From Sinosporangium album (GTDB lineage: Bacteria; Actinomycetota; Actinomycetes; Streptosporangiales; Streptosporangiaceae): 64,000 nucleotides of DNA. This document shows, in pieces, positions 33,623 to 42,931 of this stretch. Positions within the stretch are counted from its first letter, which is position 1; each line of letters starts with the position of its first letter. The stretch lies in the NCBI RefSeq assembly GCF_900100605.1, contig NZ_FNCN01000005.1:224828-288827 (forward strand), written 5' to 3'. The translations under genes were made by a program, and so were the position numbers. The notes beneath the pieces are model-generated. The model was not told the origin of the DNA. It searched no databases and saw only the letters and a program-made list of their open reading frames with translations.

Positions 33623-35251
33623 ATGGCGACGGGGGCGGCGTCCTTTACGGGAACGCGGGCGGAGAAGGAGGCTGAGCGGATCATAGGCGCGGCGACGGCC
33701 GCTGTGGAGAACGTCAGCGTGGTTCCTGCGATGAGGATGGAGGTGCGGCGTTTCGCAAGAGCTCCGGTAAAGGTTGGAGAGATCCATCGAGCGACGATGG
33801 GTGCCGCAGGAGTCCCAGCCGGTGAGGCAGAGAGAGGAACGGAAGAGGAAGCGGCGCTCCACGATGCGGCGCCCCGCATCGCGCGCCATTCGGAGAACAG
33901 CCGCGACGGCCGTGACGGCGACGGCGGTGACCGCGACGGCCCTACCGGGCGGGAGTCGGCGGACATCGGCGACGCCGGCCGGGGCACGACCGAGAAATCC
34001 CGGCCTGGGCAGGGGAGACGGCATAGCGAGGAGGCGGTCGCGCGGGCAGCGCTCATGCGGGTGAGCGAATCCGGCGATCAGGTCATGGGGCGGCTGGTCG
34101 AGACATGCGGCGCCATCGAAACCGTCAAACAGATCCGACGCCGATGTCTTTTCCGCGGCTTCATCGAGGCCGAGACCGCTCGTGCTCAGGGGCGTGGGAG
34201 GTGTTTCGACGCTGAGAAGACGCTCGATGTGTGGGCCGCGCGGATCTCGGCCGCGAATCCGATTAGAGACCTGGACACTGGAGAAGGGGGAGGGGGCCGC
34301 TTCATCGTTCCCGGCGATCCCGAGTGGCCGACCCAGCTGGACGACCTGGCGGAGGGAAGACCGCTAGGTCTGTGGCTCCACGGGTCGGCGGACCTCCGCT
34401 TCTCCTGCCTGCGCTCTGTCGGGATGGTCGGCTCTCGCGCCGCGACCGCCTACGGGACGCACATCGCTGCCGACATATCCGCTGGTCTGAGTGACTCCGG
34501 GTGGGGCGTCATCTCGGGAGGCGCTTACGGCATCGATGCCGCCGCTCATCGCGGTGCACTCTCGGGAGAGGCCCCCACGGTGGCCGTCCTCGCCTGTGGT
34601 GCCGACTTCTGCTACCCGAGCGGCCATCACGAGCTTTTCGCGGCTGTTCGCCATCACGGTCTCGTCATCAGCGAATGCCCACCCGGAGTTCGACCGACCC
34701 GCGCACGGTTTCTCGTGCGCAACCGTCTCATCGCGGCACTGTCCCGAGGCACGCTCGTCGTCGAAGCGGCGCTGCGCAGCGGGGCACTCAACACCGCCGC
34801 CCACGCCTCGACCCTTCAACGCCACCTCGGCGCCGTGCCCGGCCCTATCACCTCGGCGAACTCCGCAGGCTGCCACAAACTCATCCGAGAAGGAAAGGCC
34901 ATATGCATCACCTCCGCTCCCGAAATGATCGAACTCGTGGGGACGTTCGGCGAAGACCTCGCCCCTGAACAGCGTGGTCCCCTGCTGCCACGTGACGCCC
35001 TGAGCCCCACGACCCAGTCCGTCCTCGACGCCGTCCCAGCCCGCTCCGGCGCCGGCCCGGCGACCATCGCGATCCAGGCCGGCGTCGACATCCCCACGGC
35101 CCTGAGCTGCCTGGGCCACCTGGCAGCGGGCGGATACATCCAACGCGTTCCCCAAGGCTGGCGCCTCAGACCCATCAAAGACCCCCGCTGCCCCTCCTCG
35201 GTTCCGCCGCAACAGGACGAACCCGGTACGGCCGACCGCGACGAACGTTGA
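33623..35251 (+). CDS. dprA: DNA-processing protein DprA (Smf) with long N-terminal extension
   Basis: 542 residues. The C-terminal 400 are a normal DprA. The Rossmann-like ssDNA-binding domain has SVGMVGSRAATAYG, VISGGAYGIDAAAHRGAL, LVRNRLIAALSRGTLVVEAA, GALNTAAHA, and a winged helix follows (LSPTTQSVLDAV). It loads RecA on incoming single strands. ATG at 33623 has AAGGGGG seven bases upstream and is preferred. This leaves an extra 140 residues that are Arg/Glu/Gly-rich with RDGRDGDGGDRDG repeats and match nothing known. There is no alternative ATG or GTG between about residue 60 and the conserved core. Last gene of the yraN-comM-dprA group. Confidence 0.92.
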   Translation: MATGAASFTGTRAEKEAERIIGAATAAVENVSVVPAMRMEVRRFARAPVKVGEIHRATMGAAGVPAGEAERGTEEEAALHDAAPRIARHSENSRDGRDGDGGDRDGPTGRESADIGDAGRGTTEKSRPGQGRRHSEEAVARAALMRVSESGDQVMGRLVETCGAIETVKQIRRRCLFRGFIEAETARAQGRGRCFDAEKTLDVWAARISAANPIRDLDTGEGGGGRFIVPGDPEWPTQLDDLAEGRPLGLWLHGSADLRFSCLRSVGMVGSRAATAYGTHIAADISAGLSDSGWGVISGGAYGIDAAAHRGALSGEAPTVAVLACGADFCYPSGHHELFAAVRHHGLVISECPPGVRPTRARFLVRNRLIAALSRGTLVVEAALRSGALNTAAHASTLQRHLGAVPGPITSANSAGCHKLIREGKAICITSAPEMIELVGTFGEDLAPEQRGPLLPRDALSPTTQSVLDAVPARSGAGPATIAIQAGVDIPTALSCLGHLAAGGYIQRVPQGWRLRPIKDPRCPSSVPPQQDEPGTADRDER

Positions 35252-35703
35252 ACCACCCGGCCTGTCATTGCCCCCTCCCTGGTTCGCGACACCGCGACCA
35301 CTTCCCACGTCCCGCACACAGAGGATGGTTCGACATCTGGGGCGTGACCGTGACCGAGTGGCGAAGCCCCGCCAGTGCAGGCGCGGCGGCGGTTCGCCCC
35401 CCGCGTACGGACGGTGTTCGACCTTGCGGAGGGGGTTGATGGTGGCCGGTGCAGGTTGTGGCGATTGAGCGTTGCGTCGCACGTGTATCTGAGGTGGTCG
35501 TTTGCTTCGCCGGTTAGGGCAGCATCGGGTCGATCCGCCACGCGGCGTGACCTGGTGGAGGCGTGGTCACAGCCGGGGCTGCGGGCCACCGGGAGCATTG
35601 GGCGATCTGCCGTCTGAGGGAGGTATGGCGCTTGCCATGCATCCGATAGGTACGGGTTGCAACGCGTTGATCCTGCGAGGGGGCGTTGATCGGCAGGGCT
35701 CCG
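35252..35703. other. Intergenic scar after dprA
   Basis: 452 bases with no supported gene in either strand. In Streptomyces whiG follows dprA, and in mycobacteria xerC lies nearby; neither is visible here. GTG-rich, repeat-poor DNA leads into the minus-strand pRiA4b-type gene. Confidence 0.6.
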
Positions 35704-36312
35704 TCAGTCCTTGACGAGGACAGCCGTCAGGCCGGATAGCGCGGTGTTCGTCCTTGTCAGGTCGAAGGTGGCGGGATCGAACTGGTCAGCGGAGCCGAGG
35801 CCGAGCCACGCCAGGCGATCCCCGTGCTCTTCGTGCTTGGGGTCGGCGAGGATCTCCAGAAGATAGTTGTAACCCCAGATGCCGCCGCAGTCTTCAGGCG
35901 GGCAGGCTCGCCGACCGGTGAGGCAGCGCGGATAGGCGATGCCGGGTTCGGCAGGAGTGACAGCCTCGACGACGATGGTGTGCTCCCAGTTGTCGCCGAA
36001 GTCGTAGGTGTAGCCGAGACGGTCATGCTGCGCGAGGGCTACCTGGTCGAGTCGTTTTGCGGCGGCGTCGGCGATCTCCAATTCGGGGTCGGCAATGCCG
36101 TAGCGGGCCAGAGGGCTCTCGAAGGCCCACAGGTGGTAGTCCTCCCAGCCGAAAGCCGCTTGGAGAACATCGTGCAGTCCGCGCAGCGTGATCGCGGAAG
36201 GGACTTCGACACGCCGCCAGATCGGCGGGCGTGACCCGGCCAGCGTGACTTTGATCCGGTGAACGGTGGGCGCTGTGCGGGCGCCGGAGGTGATACGTCG
36301 GGCAGTCACCAC
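35704..36312 (-). CDS. Plasmid pRiA4b ORF-3-like protein (IS1096 TnpR-type passenger family)
   Basis: 202 residues of the pRiA4b ORF-3 family, frequent on plasmids and in insertion elements and often annotated as an IS1096 passenger. Typical phrases: HRIKVTLAGSRPPIWRRVEV, LHDVLQAAFGWEDYHLWAF, YTYDFGDNWEHTIVVE, CLTGRRACPPEDCGG. Function unknown. It appears intact, with GTG/ATG-type start at 36312. It lies 60 bases from an IS630 transposase fragment, so this is probably a mobile-element insertion in an otherwise conserved housekeeping block. Confidence 0.88.
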   Translation of the reverse strand: MVTARRITSGARTAPTVHRIKVTLAGSRPPIWRRVEVPSAITLRGLHDVLQAAFGWEDYHLWAFESPLARYGIADPELEIADAAAKRLDQVALAQHDRLGYTYDFGDNWEHTIVVEAVTPAEPGIAYPRCLTGRRACPPEDCGGIWGYNYLLEILADPKHEEHGDRLAWLGLGSADQFDPATFDLTRTNTALSGLTAVLVKD

Positions 36313-36371
36313 GGCATCATGCCCTACTCGTGGCCGGGGAGTGAAAGGCGCAGCGATGCGCAGCCCGATTC

Positions 36372-36629
36372 ATGACGGACATGCCCAGGCACGCCTCGTG
36401 GTTGGACCAGGTTGAGATCTTCTTCTCGATCCCGGCGCATCGCTCGCTGCGGCTCGGCGAGTTCACCTCTCGGCGGGGCGTCATCGACCGGAGCCGCGAG
36501 TTCAATTCGGCCTTCAATCACCATGCCCGCCCACTGTGTTGGATTGACGACCTCTGTTGGATTGACGACCTCTGCTGGATCGACGATCTTTGCTGGAGCT
36601 ATGACGGCACTCCGCTTAAGGCCGCATGA
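36372..36629 (+). pseudogene. IS630-family transposase 3' fragment
   Basis: 85 codons matching the C-terminal end of IS630-type DDE transposases: HASWLDQVEIFFSIPAHRSL, LGEFTSR, FNHHARPLCW and the end SYDGTPLKAA. The N-terminal catalytic portion is absent. The sequence CWIDDL is inserted three times between CW and SYD by an 18-bp tandem amplification, so even the remnant has changed. No terminal inverted repeats were identified. Confidence 0.78.
36536..36589 (+). repeat. 18-bp tandem repeat inside the IS630 fragment
   Basis: Three copies of TGTTGGATTGACGACCTC (third diverged), in frame, encoding CWIDDL. Confidence 0.85.
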
Positions 36630-36972
36630 CCCTCGCAGTATCAGCGTGGTGCACCGGTTATACATAGAAGAGTGCGTCGGTCGGCTTTTCGAACTGGTCT
36701 GGGGCGAGGCCTCGGACTTATCCAGTGGTGACCGAGAGGGCGGCTTGGAATTTGCCACCCCACGTGGGCCCGATGTAGCTCTACCAACACTGGTCGACCT
36801 GCTAAGGCCGCTCTATCTCACAGTTCAGAGCTGTGGTAGTGGCTTGCGTATTGGGCGGCGACTAAGGCGGAGGCCGTGCACCTTTATAGTTTGGCGGCGG
36901 ATTCAAAGGGGTTCCCCTGTCGCACTTAGAGCCGTTGCAGAATTTTCAAGCAGGCGTGACGTTTGCGTCCGG
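36630..36972. other. AT-richer intergenic region after the transposase fragment
   Basis: 343 bases with lower G+C than the surrounding genes; likely leftover mobile-element or plasmid DNA. No product was recognised. Confidence 0.5.
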
Positions 36973-37875
36973 CTACGGGGGTGCGGTCCAGTGCGGAAGA
37001 AGTCGAACTCTGCCAAGACCGAGTAGAACGAGCGGGTTGAGATAGGTCTGGCCCCGCAGGAGCCCCCAGTGGAGACAGGTGACGGGGCAGTGGCCAGGGT
37101 GATCCGTGACCCTGCCTATGGGCGTGCCGGAGGAGACGGGTTGGCCCGGACGCACGGATGCTTCGAGGGGGAGATATGTCGTGCGCAAGCCGTTCGGGTG
37201 TCGGATCGAGACGACTGCGCGTCCGCCGACGGGGCCGGCGTAAAGCACTGTGCCCTGACCCGTGGCGACCACGGACTGGCCGGGGACGGCGGCGAGGTCG
37301 ACGCCCCGGTGGCCGGCCAGCCAGGGGGCGCTGGGAGGGGCGAACTCCCGGAGAACGCGCGGTGTGCCTTCGAGCGGCCACCTCCATTGAGGGGTGGCTG
37401 CGTTGCCCTCAGGCTGTGCCCAGGGGGTCTGCCCGGTCGGCCGGGCAGTCGGAGTGGTCACGGTGGGGGAAGGCCGGGGGAGAGGAGGCGGCGTCTGCTT
37501 CTGAGGACTCGTGCCCAACTTGATCTGTGGCAGGACAGAGGGCCTGGTGACATGCGTTTCTACGGGTGGATTGACCTGGGGGCGGGGGCTTTTCATCGCG
37601 GATGCCTTGGAGGTGCGGGTCAGGTGGTGATTCAACGGCATTGGCGGATTGTGATGAGCGGATGATGGGGTCAGGCAGATCAGGACGGCGAGCATGGGGA
37701 GGAGGATCCTTATCCGGGGTGGCCGATGGATTGGTCGGGCAAGGCTGGGGCTCTTACGTCTCGGTGAAGAGATGCTGAGGTCTGGGGAATGGGGATTCTC
37801 TGCTTGGGGTCTAGGGCCCTCGTGAGAGGCGGAGGCGGAGCCCGGGATTGCGTGTTCGGTCGGATTGATGTGCAT
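36973..37875 (-). CDS. M23-family (LytM-like) peptidase
   Basis: About 300 residues; the start is uncertain (ATG at 37875 chosen). A hydrophobic export segment IRILLPMLAVLICLTPSSAHH near residues 55-75 is followed by a Pro/Thr-rich linker and a C-terminal M23 domain. That domain holds WRWPLEGTPRVLREFAPP, GHRGVDLAAVPGQSVVA, GTVLYAGPVGGRAVVSIRH and CPVTCLHWGLLRG. The HxxxD zinc ligands are present, but the first His of the usual HxH motif is Cys (CLHWG), so hydrolase activity is uncertain. It is the usual neighbour upstream of rpsB in actinobacteria and may act on or bind peptidoglycan. Confidence 0.85.
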   Translation of the reverse strand: MHINPTEHAIPGSASASHEGPRPQAENPHSPDLSISSPRRKSPSLARPIHRPPRIRILLPMLAVLICLTPSSAHHNPPMPLNHHLTRTSKASAMKSPRPQVNPPVETHVTRPSVLPQIKLGTSPQKQTPPPLPRPSPTVTTPTARPTGQTPWAQPEGNAATPQWRWPLEGTPRVLREFAPPSAPWLAGHRGVDLAAVPGQSVVATGQGTVLYAGPVGGRAVVSIRHPNGLRTTYLPLEASVRPGQPVSSGTPIGRVTDHPGHCPVTCLHWGLLRGQTYLNPLVLLGLGRVRLLPHWTAPP

Positions 37876-38250
37876 GGCCTTATAGGTGAACGGTCGAGGG
37901 AAGTGGCCGTGAGATCTGTGAGGGAACGGGCATGAATGTGAAGACGCGGGCAATCTCGGTTTGGCGTAAGGGGGTCTGCGGGAGGTCGCTCTCGGATATG
38001 AGGCGGGCTGGTGGGATGAATTGTCGGCCCATGCTGGTGAGATGGATCGAGCGGCGGCTTTAGTGGTCTCGTCGGGGATGCGTATGAGGCGTCTCGAACC
38101 TGGCGTTTGACGGAGACAGGATTTAGTCGGCGGTGGCCGAAACGGCTCAGGAGCGTCGCCTTGGGGATCTGGTGCTGTTCGGTCGAGTGGCGTTGTCACC
38201 CGAGCAGAATGACTGAGCTGAGGCTTGCCATGTGTGGCCGAACGGCATTC

Positions 38251-38311
38251 TGTGGATAGTCGAGGTCGCCGCCTGAAAAGTGGGCAATATTGCTGAGTTT
38301 CCTGTGGATAA
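38251..38311. promoter_or_regulatory. Two DnaA-box-like sites upstream of rpsB
   Basis: TGTGGATAA at 38303-38311 is an exact DnaA box on the minus strand; TGTGGATAG at 38251-38259 has one mismatch. They share the exact nonamer found upstream of yraN. Confidence 0.5.
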
Positions 38312-38503
38312 ACAGTGGGGGCGGGGATGTAGGGGGCTCCTATATCACCGTTTCGGGCCAGACGGGCCGATGCGGTTCCCTCTATGGGAATGTCGGGCCG
38401 TCCGCGTCCGGGTGGGAAATGCGGACAGCCGGGTCCGGACAGGGCGAGGGGGGGCGGGTCGAGTCGGACGAGCGGACGGTGCGCGAGAGGTAGACTCTTC
38501 GAT

Positions 38504-38657
38504 GGCCTGTCTGGCACAGGCCGACTTCGCACGCCCGAAGGCGGGTCTGTTCCCTCGGTCCGGACGGTAGTCCGGCTGGAACGGCTCAGGGCGTCAGGAG
38601 CGGTGGTTCGCAAGGCCGCCGCTGAGAACCGAGAACTGCGCCCAGGGCTCTGGGCGC
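38504..38657 (+). promoter_or_regulatory. Structured rpsB leader
   Basis: Two perfect hairpins: GGCCTGT/ACAGGCC (38504-38522, 5-base loop) and GCGCCCAG/CTGGGCGC (38638-38657, 4-base loop). The second ends seven bases before the Shine-Dalgarno AGGAGG (38665-38670). It could modulate ribosome access, for instance by S2 binding; this is an inference from position. Confidence 0.45.
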
Positions 38658-38676
38658 CCCGACCAGGAGGTCCTCT

Positions 38677-39639
38677 ATGACCCCCGTCGTCACCATGCGA
38701 CAGCTCCTTGAGAGCGGCGTGCACTTCGGTCACCAGACTCGTCGCTGGAACCCGAAGATGAAGCGCTTCATTTTCACGGAGCGCAACGGCATCTACATCA
38801 TCGACCTGCAGAAGTCGCTGTCGTTCATCGACCGTGCCTATGACTTCGTCAAGGAGACCGTCGCCCACGGCGGCTCGATCCTGTTCATCGGCACCAAGAA
38901 GCAGGCCCAGGAGGCCATCGCCGAGCAGGCGACCCGGGTCGGGATGCCTTACGTCAACCAGCGCTGGCTGGGCGGCATGCTCACCAACTTCTCCACGGTG
39001 CACAAGAGGCTTCAGCGTCTGAAGGAGCTGGAGGAGCTCGACTTCGACAACGTGGCCGGTTCGGGGCTCACGAAGAAGGAGCTCCTGATGCGCCGCCGCG
39101 AGAAGGAGAAGCTTGAGCGCACGCTCGGCGGCATCCGTGACATGGCCCGTGTGCCGAGCGCCGTGTGGGTCGTGGACACGAAGAAGGAGCACATCGGCGT
39201 CAACGAGGCGCGCAAGCTCAACATCCCGGTCGTCGCGATCCTCGACACGAACTGCGACCCGGATGAGGTCGACTACCCGATCCCGGGCAACGACGACGCG
39301 ATCCGTTCGGTCAGCCTGCTCACCCGCGTGATCGCGGACGCGGTGGCCGACGGCCTCATGGCGCGGGCCGGTGTGTCCCGTGGGGACGACAAGCCGGCGG
39401 GTGCCGCGGACGTCGAGCCGCTGGCCGAGTGGGAGCGCGAGCTGCTTGAGCGTTCCGAGGCCGAGGCTCCGGCGACCGAGCAGGCTCCGGCCGCCGCCGA
39501 GAGCAGCACCGAGGCGGCTGAGGCCGCTGAGGTCACCGAGAGCGTTGAGGTCACCGAGAGCGTTGAGGTCACCGAGAGCGCTCCGGTCGCCGCTGAGAGC
39601 ACCGAGGCCGCTGAGAACAAGGACGCCGAGCAGGCGTGA
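38677..39639 (+). CDS. rpsB: 30S ribosomal protein S2
   Basis: 320-residue S2. The conserved body covers about the first 230 residues ([54 protein letters not shown]). The long acidic tail is Ala/Glu-rich and contains a triple EVTESV repeat. Actinobacterial S2 often has such tails. ATG at 38677, after a strong AGGAGG. Followed by tsf. Confidence 0.98.
   Translation: MTPVVTMRQLLESGVHFGHQTRRWNPKMKRFIFTERNGIYIIDLQKSLSFIDRAYDFVKETVAHGGSILFIGTKKQAQEAIAEQATRVGMPYVNQRWLGGMLTNFSTVHKRLQRLKELEELDFDNVAGSGLTKKELLMRRREKEKLERTLGGIRDMARVPSAVWVVDTKKEHIGVNEARKLNIPVVAILDTNCDPDEVDYPIPGNDDAIRSVSLLTRVIADAVADGLMARAGVSRGDDKPAGAADVEPLAEWERELLERSEAEAPATEQAPAAAESSTEAAEAAEVTESVEVTESVEVTESAPVAAESTEAAENKDAEQA
39529..39582 (+). 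repeat. 18-bp tandem repeat in the rpsB tail
   Basis: Three in-frame copies of GAGGTCACCGAGAGCGTT, encoding EVTESV (last base of the third unit differs). Confidence 0.9.
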
Positions 39640-39787
39640 CGTTCGTGCGGCTCCGCCGTACGACTGGCTCTTCCCGGGCGGTCGCCCGATCAGGGCCCGC
39701 CCTTCGGGTTCGCCGCACCTAGCGGCGCCTGGGGGGCGGGTCGGCGGTGTCCGCCCGGTCCACGACGAATCCCATGAGGAAACGACA

Positions 39788-40621
39788 ATGGCTTCTGTCA
39801 ACATGGCCGATGTCAAGCGGCTGCGCGAGCTGACCGCCGCAGGCATGATGGACTGTAAGAAGGCGCTGGAGGAGGCCGAGGGCGACTTCGAGCGCGCCGT
39901 CGAGATCCTGCGCATCAAGGGCGCCAAGGATGTCGGCAAGCGCGAGGCCCGCACCGCCTCCAACGGCCTGGTGGCCGTCAAGCACGAGGGCGACTCGCTG
40001 GCCGCCCTGCTGGAGCTGGCGTGCGAGACCGACTTCGTCGCCAAGGGTGAGCGTTTCCAGGAGCTCGCCGCTCGCATCGTCGAGCACGTGGCGGCGACGA
40101 AGCCGGGCGACGTGCCGACGCTGCTCGAGTCGCTGCTCGACGGGCGCGCGGTGAAGGAGCTGCTGGACGAGGCCAACGCCGCGCTCGGTGAGAAGATCGA
40201 GGTTCGCCGGTTCGAGGTGCTGGAGGGCGGCTACGTCACCTCCTACATGCACAAGTCGGACCCGCAGCTTCCCCCGACCGTGGGCGTGCTGATCAAGCTC
40301 GATGCTCCGAACGCCGAGGTGGGGCGCTTCCTCGCGCAGCACACGGCGGCCATGGCTCCGAAGTTCCTCAGCCCGGAGACCGTTCCGGCCGAGGTCCTGG
40401 AGAAGGAGCGCGCCGTCTTCGAGCAGATGACCCGCGAGGAGGGCAAGCCGGAGGCCGCGCTGCCCAAGATCGTCGAGGGTCGCATCTCCGCGTGGTACAA
40501 GGACTTCACGCTGGTTCAGCAGACCTCGGTCCGCGACAACAAGACCCCCATCGCCAAGGTCGCGGAGGAGGCCGGGGTCAAGGTCCTGGGCTTCGTCCGC
40601 TTCAAGGTCGGCCAGGCCTGA
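39788..40621 (+). CDS. tsf: Elongation factor Ts
   Basis: 277-residue guanine-nucleotide exchange factor for EF-Tu. The N-terminal UBA-like domain is VKRLRELTAAGMMDCKKALE. The key exchange segment is CETDFVAKGERFQELA, and two core subdomains follow. The frame is open to 39371, but ATG at 39788 gives the family start MASVNMADVKRLR. It lies 148 bases after rpsB, as usual. Confidence 0.97.
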   Translation: MASVNMADVKRLRELTAAGMMDCKKALEEAEGDFERAVEILRIKGAKDVGKREARTASNGLVAVKHEGDSLAALLELACETDFVAKGERFQELAARIVEHVAATKPGDVPTLLESLLDGRAVKELLDEANAALGEKIEVRRFEVLEGGYVTSYMHKSDPQLPPTVGVLIKLDAPNAEVGRFLAQHTAAMAPKFLSPETVPAEVLEKERAVFEQMTREEGKPEAALPKIVEGRISAWYKDFTLVQQTSVRDNKTPIAKVAEEAGVKVLGFVRFKVGQA

Positions 40622-41450
40622 TCAATCGGCCGTGGCGCGCCGCGTTCTCGGACTGCTCGGCTCGTTCGGATCGCTCGGTCGGCGAGTGTCTCCGACGCCT
40701 AGGGTTCTTCCATCCCGGGCGCTCGCACGGTTTCCCCGCAAGGCGGAAAACGTCGAGGCCCGGGTTTGCGGTGGATGCGGTGTTTTGTCCAGGAGGGGCA
40801 GGGTCCATGCCGCGGGCATGTGAGACCGGCCTCGTCCCGGATCCGGGGCGTCCCAATCTCAAGCGCACCCAAGGCGGGCGGTGTACGGCGAAGCCGGCGT
40901 GTCCGCCTCGATCCATGTGGCCTCACCCTGGCCGCGCGTCCTGAGGCGGCGTCCCACCTGGCCGGGCCGCGCCGGGCCGTCTCGTGCCGCGATCCACGTG
41001 GCCTTGCGCGGGCCGGTCGTCCCAGGGCCGGGTCGTCGCGGTCATCCCGCCTGGCCGGGCCGCCAAGGCCATGGATCCGCCGCGGATGAGCCTGATCCGT
41101 TGGACATCGTGTCCGGCTCCATGCCAGGTTTGTAGTGGCCGTTCCGGCGCGTGGTCCGCATCGGACGGTGCAAGCCGTACGGGCCCCCAAGACCGTCGGG
41201 TCCGCCCGGGCCGCCTGACGTGGGCGGCCGTCGCAGGCCGGATTCGGTCGGCGGCGTGATCGGCGGGTTGGCGGGTCCGGTGGGGCGACCCCGTGGTGGG
41301 ACTCGCCAACGGGGATGGAATGCTCAAGGATCAAAGAGACTCGACGGACAAGGCCCGCAAAGCCCTGTCCCGGGCCAGGCCCTGGGTCGACACAACCTAA
41401 GCTTGGACCAAGCTCTTCTCTCATGACGACCACACGAGGAGGCCGCCGTC
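40622..41450. other. Long gap between tsf and pyrH
   Basis: 829 bases without a credible gene; the long minus-strand frame is Arg/Pro/Gly-rich shadow sequence. Degenerate duplications of GGCCGGGCCGC and GATCCA(T/C)GTGGCCT are visible between 40910 and 41070. The pyrH end holds a perfect 15-bp palindrome at 41400-41414. Confidence 0.6.
41400..41414. promoter_or_regulatory. 15-bp palindrome upstream of pyrH
   Basis: AGCTTGGACCAAGCT is a perfect odd-length palindrome 36 bases before the pyrH start. It could be an operator or a short hairpin in the leader. Confidence 0.4.
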
Positions 41451-42218
41451 GTGCAGGAGAATCATGAACCCGCCACGTCGGTGGATTCGCCCAATTCTGG
41501 CCTGCTCCGCTGGAAGCGGGTCATGCTCAAATTGTCCGGCGAGGCGTTCGCCGGGGGTGAGCCGCTGGGCATCGACCCCGGCGTCGTAGGGCACTTGGCC
41601 GATTCGATCGCCGAGGCCGTCCGGGTGGGCGTCCAGGTCTCGGTGGTGGTCGGCGGCGGGAACATGTTCCGGGGAGCTGTGCTGTCCGAACGGGGCATCG
41701 ACCGGGCCCGCGCCGACTACATGGGCATGCTGGGCACAGTGATCAACTGCCTGGCGCTCCAGGACTTCCTGGAGAAGCGGGGCATCGACACCCGTGTTCA
41801 GACGGCCATCACCATGCAGCAGGTGGCCGAGCCGTTCCTTCCCCGGCGTGCCATCCGCCACCTGGAAAAGGGGCGAGTGGTGATCTTCGGGGCCGGTCTG
41901 GGCTCGCCGTTCTTCTCCACCGACACCTGCGCCGCCCAGCGCGCGTTGGAGATCGGTGCCCAGGCGCTGCTCAAAGGCACCCAGGTGGATGGGGTTTATG
42001 ACTCCGACCCGCGTAAGAACCCAGATGCCGTACGGTTCGACCATCTCGACTATGGCGAAGTGCTCACTCGCGGACTCGGCGTCATGGACGCCACCGCGAT
42101 CAGTCTGTGCATGGACAACGGCCTACCGATCGTCGTCTTCGACCTGATGGGTGAGGGCAACATCCTGCGGGCCGTCCGTGGTGAGAAGATCGGCACGCTT
42201 GTGAGCCCGGCCAAGTAG
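41451..42218 (+). CDS. pyrH: UMP kinase
   Basis: 255-residue bacterial-type UMP kinase (amino-acid-kinase fold) that makes UDP. Motifs: [56 protein letters not shown], and [15 protein letters not shown]. The N-terminal extension of about 20 residues is variable. GTG at 41451 with GAGGAGG upstream. Followed 58 bases later by frr. Confidence 0.97.
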   Translation: MQENHEPATSVDSPNSGLLRWKRVMLKLSGEAFAGGEPLGIDPGVVGHLADSIAEAVRVGVQVSVVVGGGNMFRGAVLSERGIDRARADYMGMLGTVINCLALQDFLEKRGIDTRVQTAITMQQVAEPFLPRRAIRHLEKGRVVIFGAGLGSPFFSTDTCAAQRALEIGAQALLKGTQVDGVYDSDPRKNPDAVRFDHLDYGEVLTRGLGVMDATAISLCMDNGLPIVVFDLMGEGNILRAVRGEKIGTLVSPAK

Positions 42219-42276
42219 GCCATGGGGTGTGCGGGGGCGTGGCCTCCGTGCGGGTAGGGAGAAAGGGAGCCAGACT

Positions 42277-42834
42277 GTGATCGACGAGATCCTCTTCGAG
42301 GCCGAAGAGAAGATGGACAAGGCCGTCACGGTTGCCAAGGAGGACTTCGCCGGCATCCGTACCGGTCGTGTCGCGCCTTCCATGTTCAACAAGATCAGCG
42401 CTGAATACTACGGGTCTCAGACTCCGATTCAGCAGCTTGCCTCGTTCCACGTGCCCGAGGCCCGCATGGTGATCGTGCAGCCCTTCGACCGGGGGTCGGT
42501 GAGCGCCATCGAGCGGGCGATCCGCGACAGTGACCTCGGTGTGAACCCCACGAACGACGGTCAGGTGATCCGTGTGGTCTTCCCTGAGCTGTCGGAGGAG
42601 CGCCGCAAGGAATACATCAAGGTCGCGCGCTCCAAGGCCGAGGACGGCCGTGTCTCCGTGCGCAACATCCGCCGCCGGTCGAAGGAAGCCCTTGACAAGC
42701 TGATGAAGGACGGCGACGCCGGGGAGGACGAGGTGCGGCGGGCCGAGAAGGAGCTTGACGAGCTCACTCAGAAGCACGTCGCCAAGATCGACGAGTTGCT
42801 CAAGCACAAGGAAGCCGAGCTGCTTGAGGTCTGA
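42277..42834 (+). CDS. frr: Ribosome recycling factor
   Basis: 185-residue RRF, which splits post-termination ribosomes with EF-G. The usual sequence is present: [54 protein letters not shown], and the second helix bundle [18 protein letters not shown] at 42277 with GGGAGAAAGGGAG upstream was preferred to the longer frame starting at 42229. Confidence 0.98.
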   Translation: MIDEILFEAEEKMDKAVTVAKEDFAGIRTGRVAPSMFNKISAEYYGSQTPIQQLASFHVPEARMVIVQPFDRGSVSAIERAIRDSDLGVNPTNDGQVIRVVFPELSEERRKEYIKVARSKAEDGRVSVRNIRRRSKEALDKLMKDGDAGEDEVRRAEKELDELTQKHVAKIDELLKHKEAELLEV

Positions 42835-42931
42835 GGTCTGTCCTGCAGGCCGTGTCAATCGTGATCCTTGTGTTTCGCACCTCGTCAGGCGTGCGGAGCG
42901 CAAGGATCACGCGCGTGAGAGTGAGACCGTT

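Larger units (their letters stand above)
37876..38676. other. Divergent region between the M23 gene and rpsB
   Basis: 801 bases, AT-richer in the first 450. Holds two DnaA-box-like sequences (38251-38259, 38303-38311), a probable -10 of rpsB (TAGACT, 38491-38496) and two perfect hairpins in the rpsB leader. No gene is supported. Confidence 0.6.

Noticed and set aside
36973-40176. A 1067-codon open frame on the minus strand across rpsB and tsf
   Set aside because: The upstream two thirds are antisense to rpsB and tsf and are compositionally shadow-like; only the C-terminal 300 codons (M23 domain) are supported.
40699-41433. A 244-codon minus-strand frame in the tsf-pyrH gap
   Set aside because: The product is Arg/Pro/Gly/His-rich with no domain or ribosome-binding site and resembles a high-GC shadow frame.
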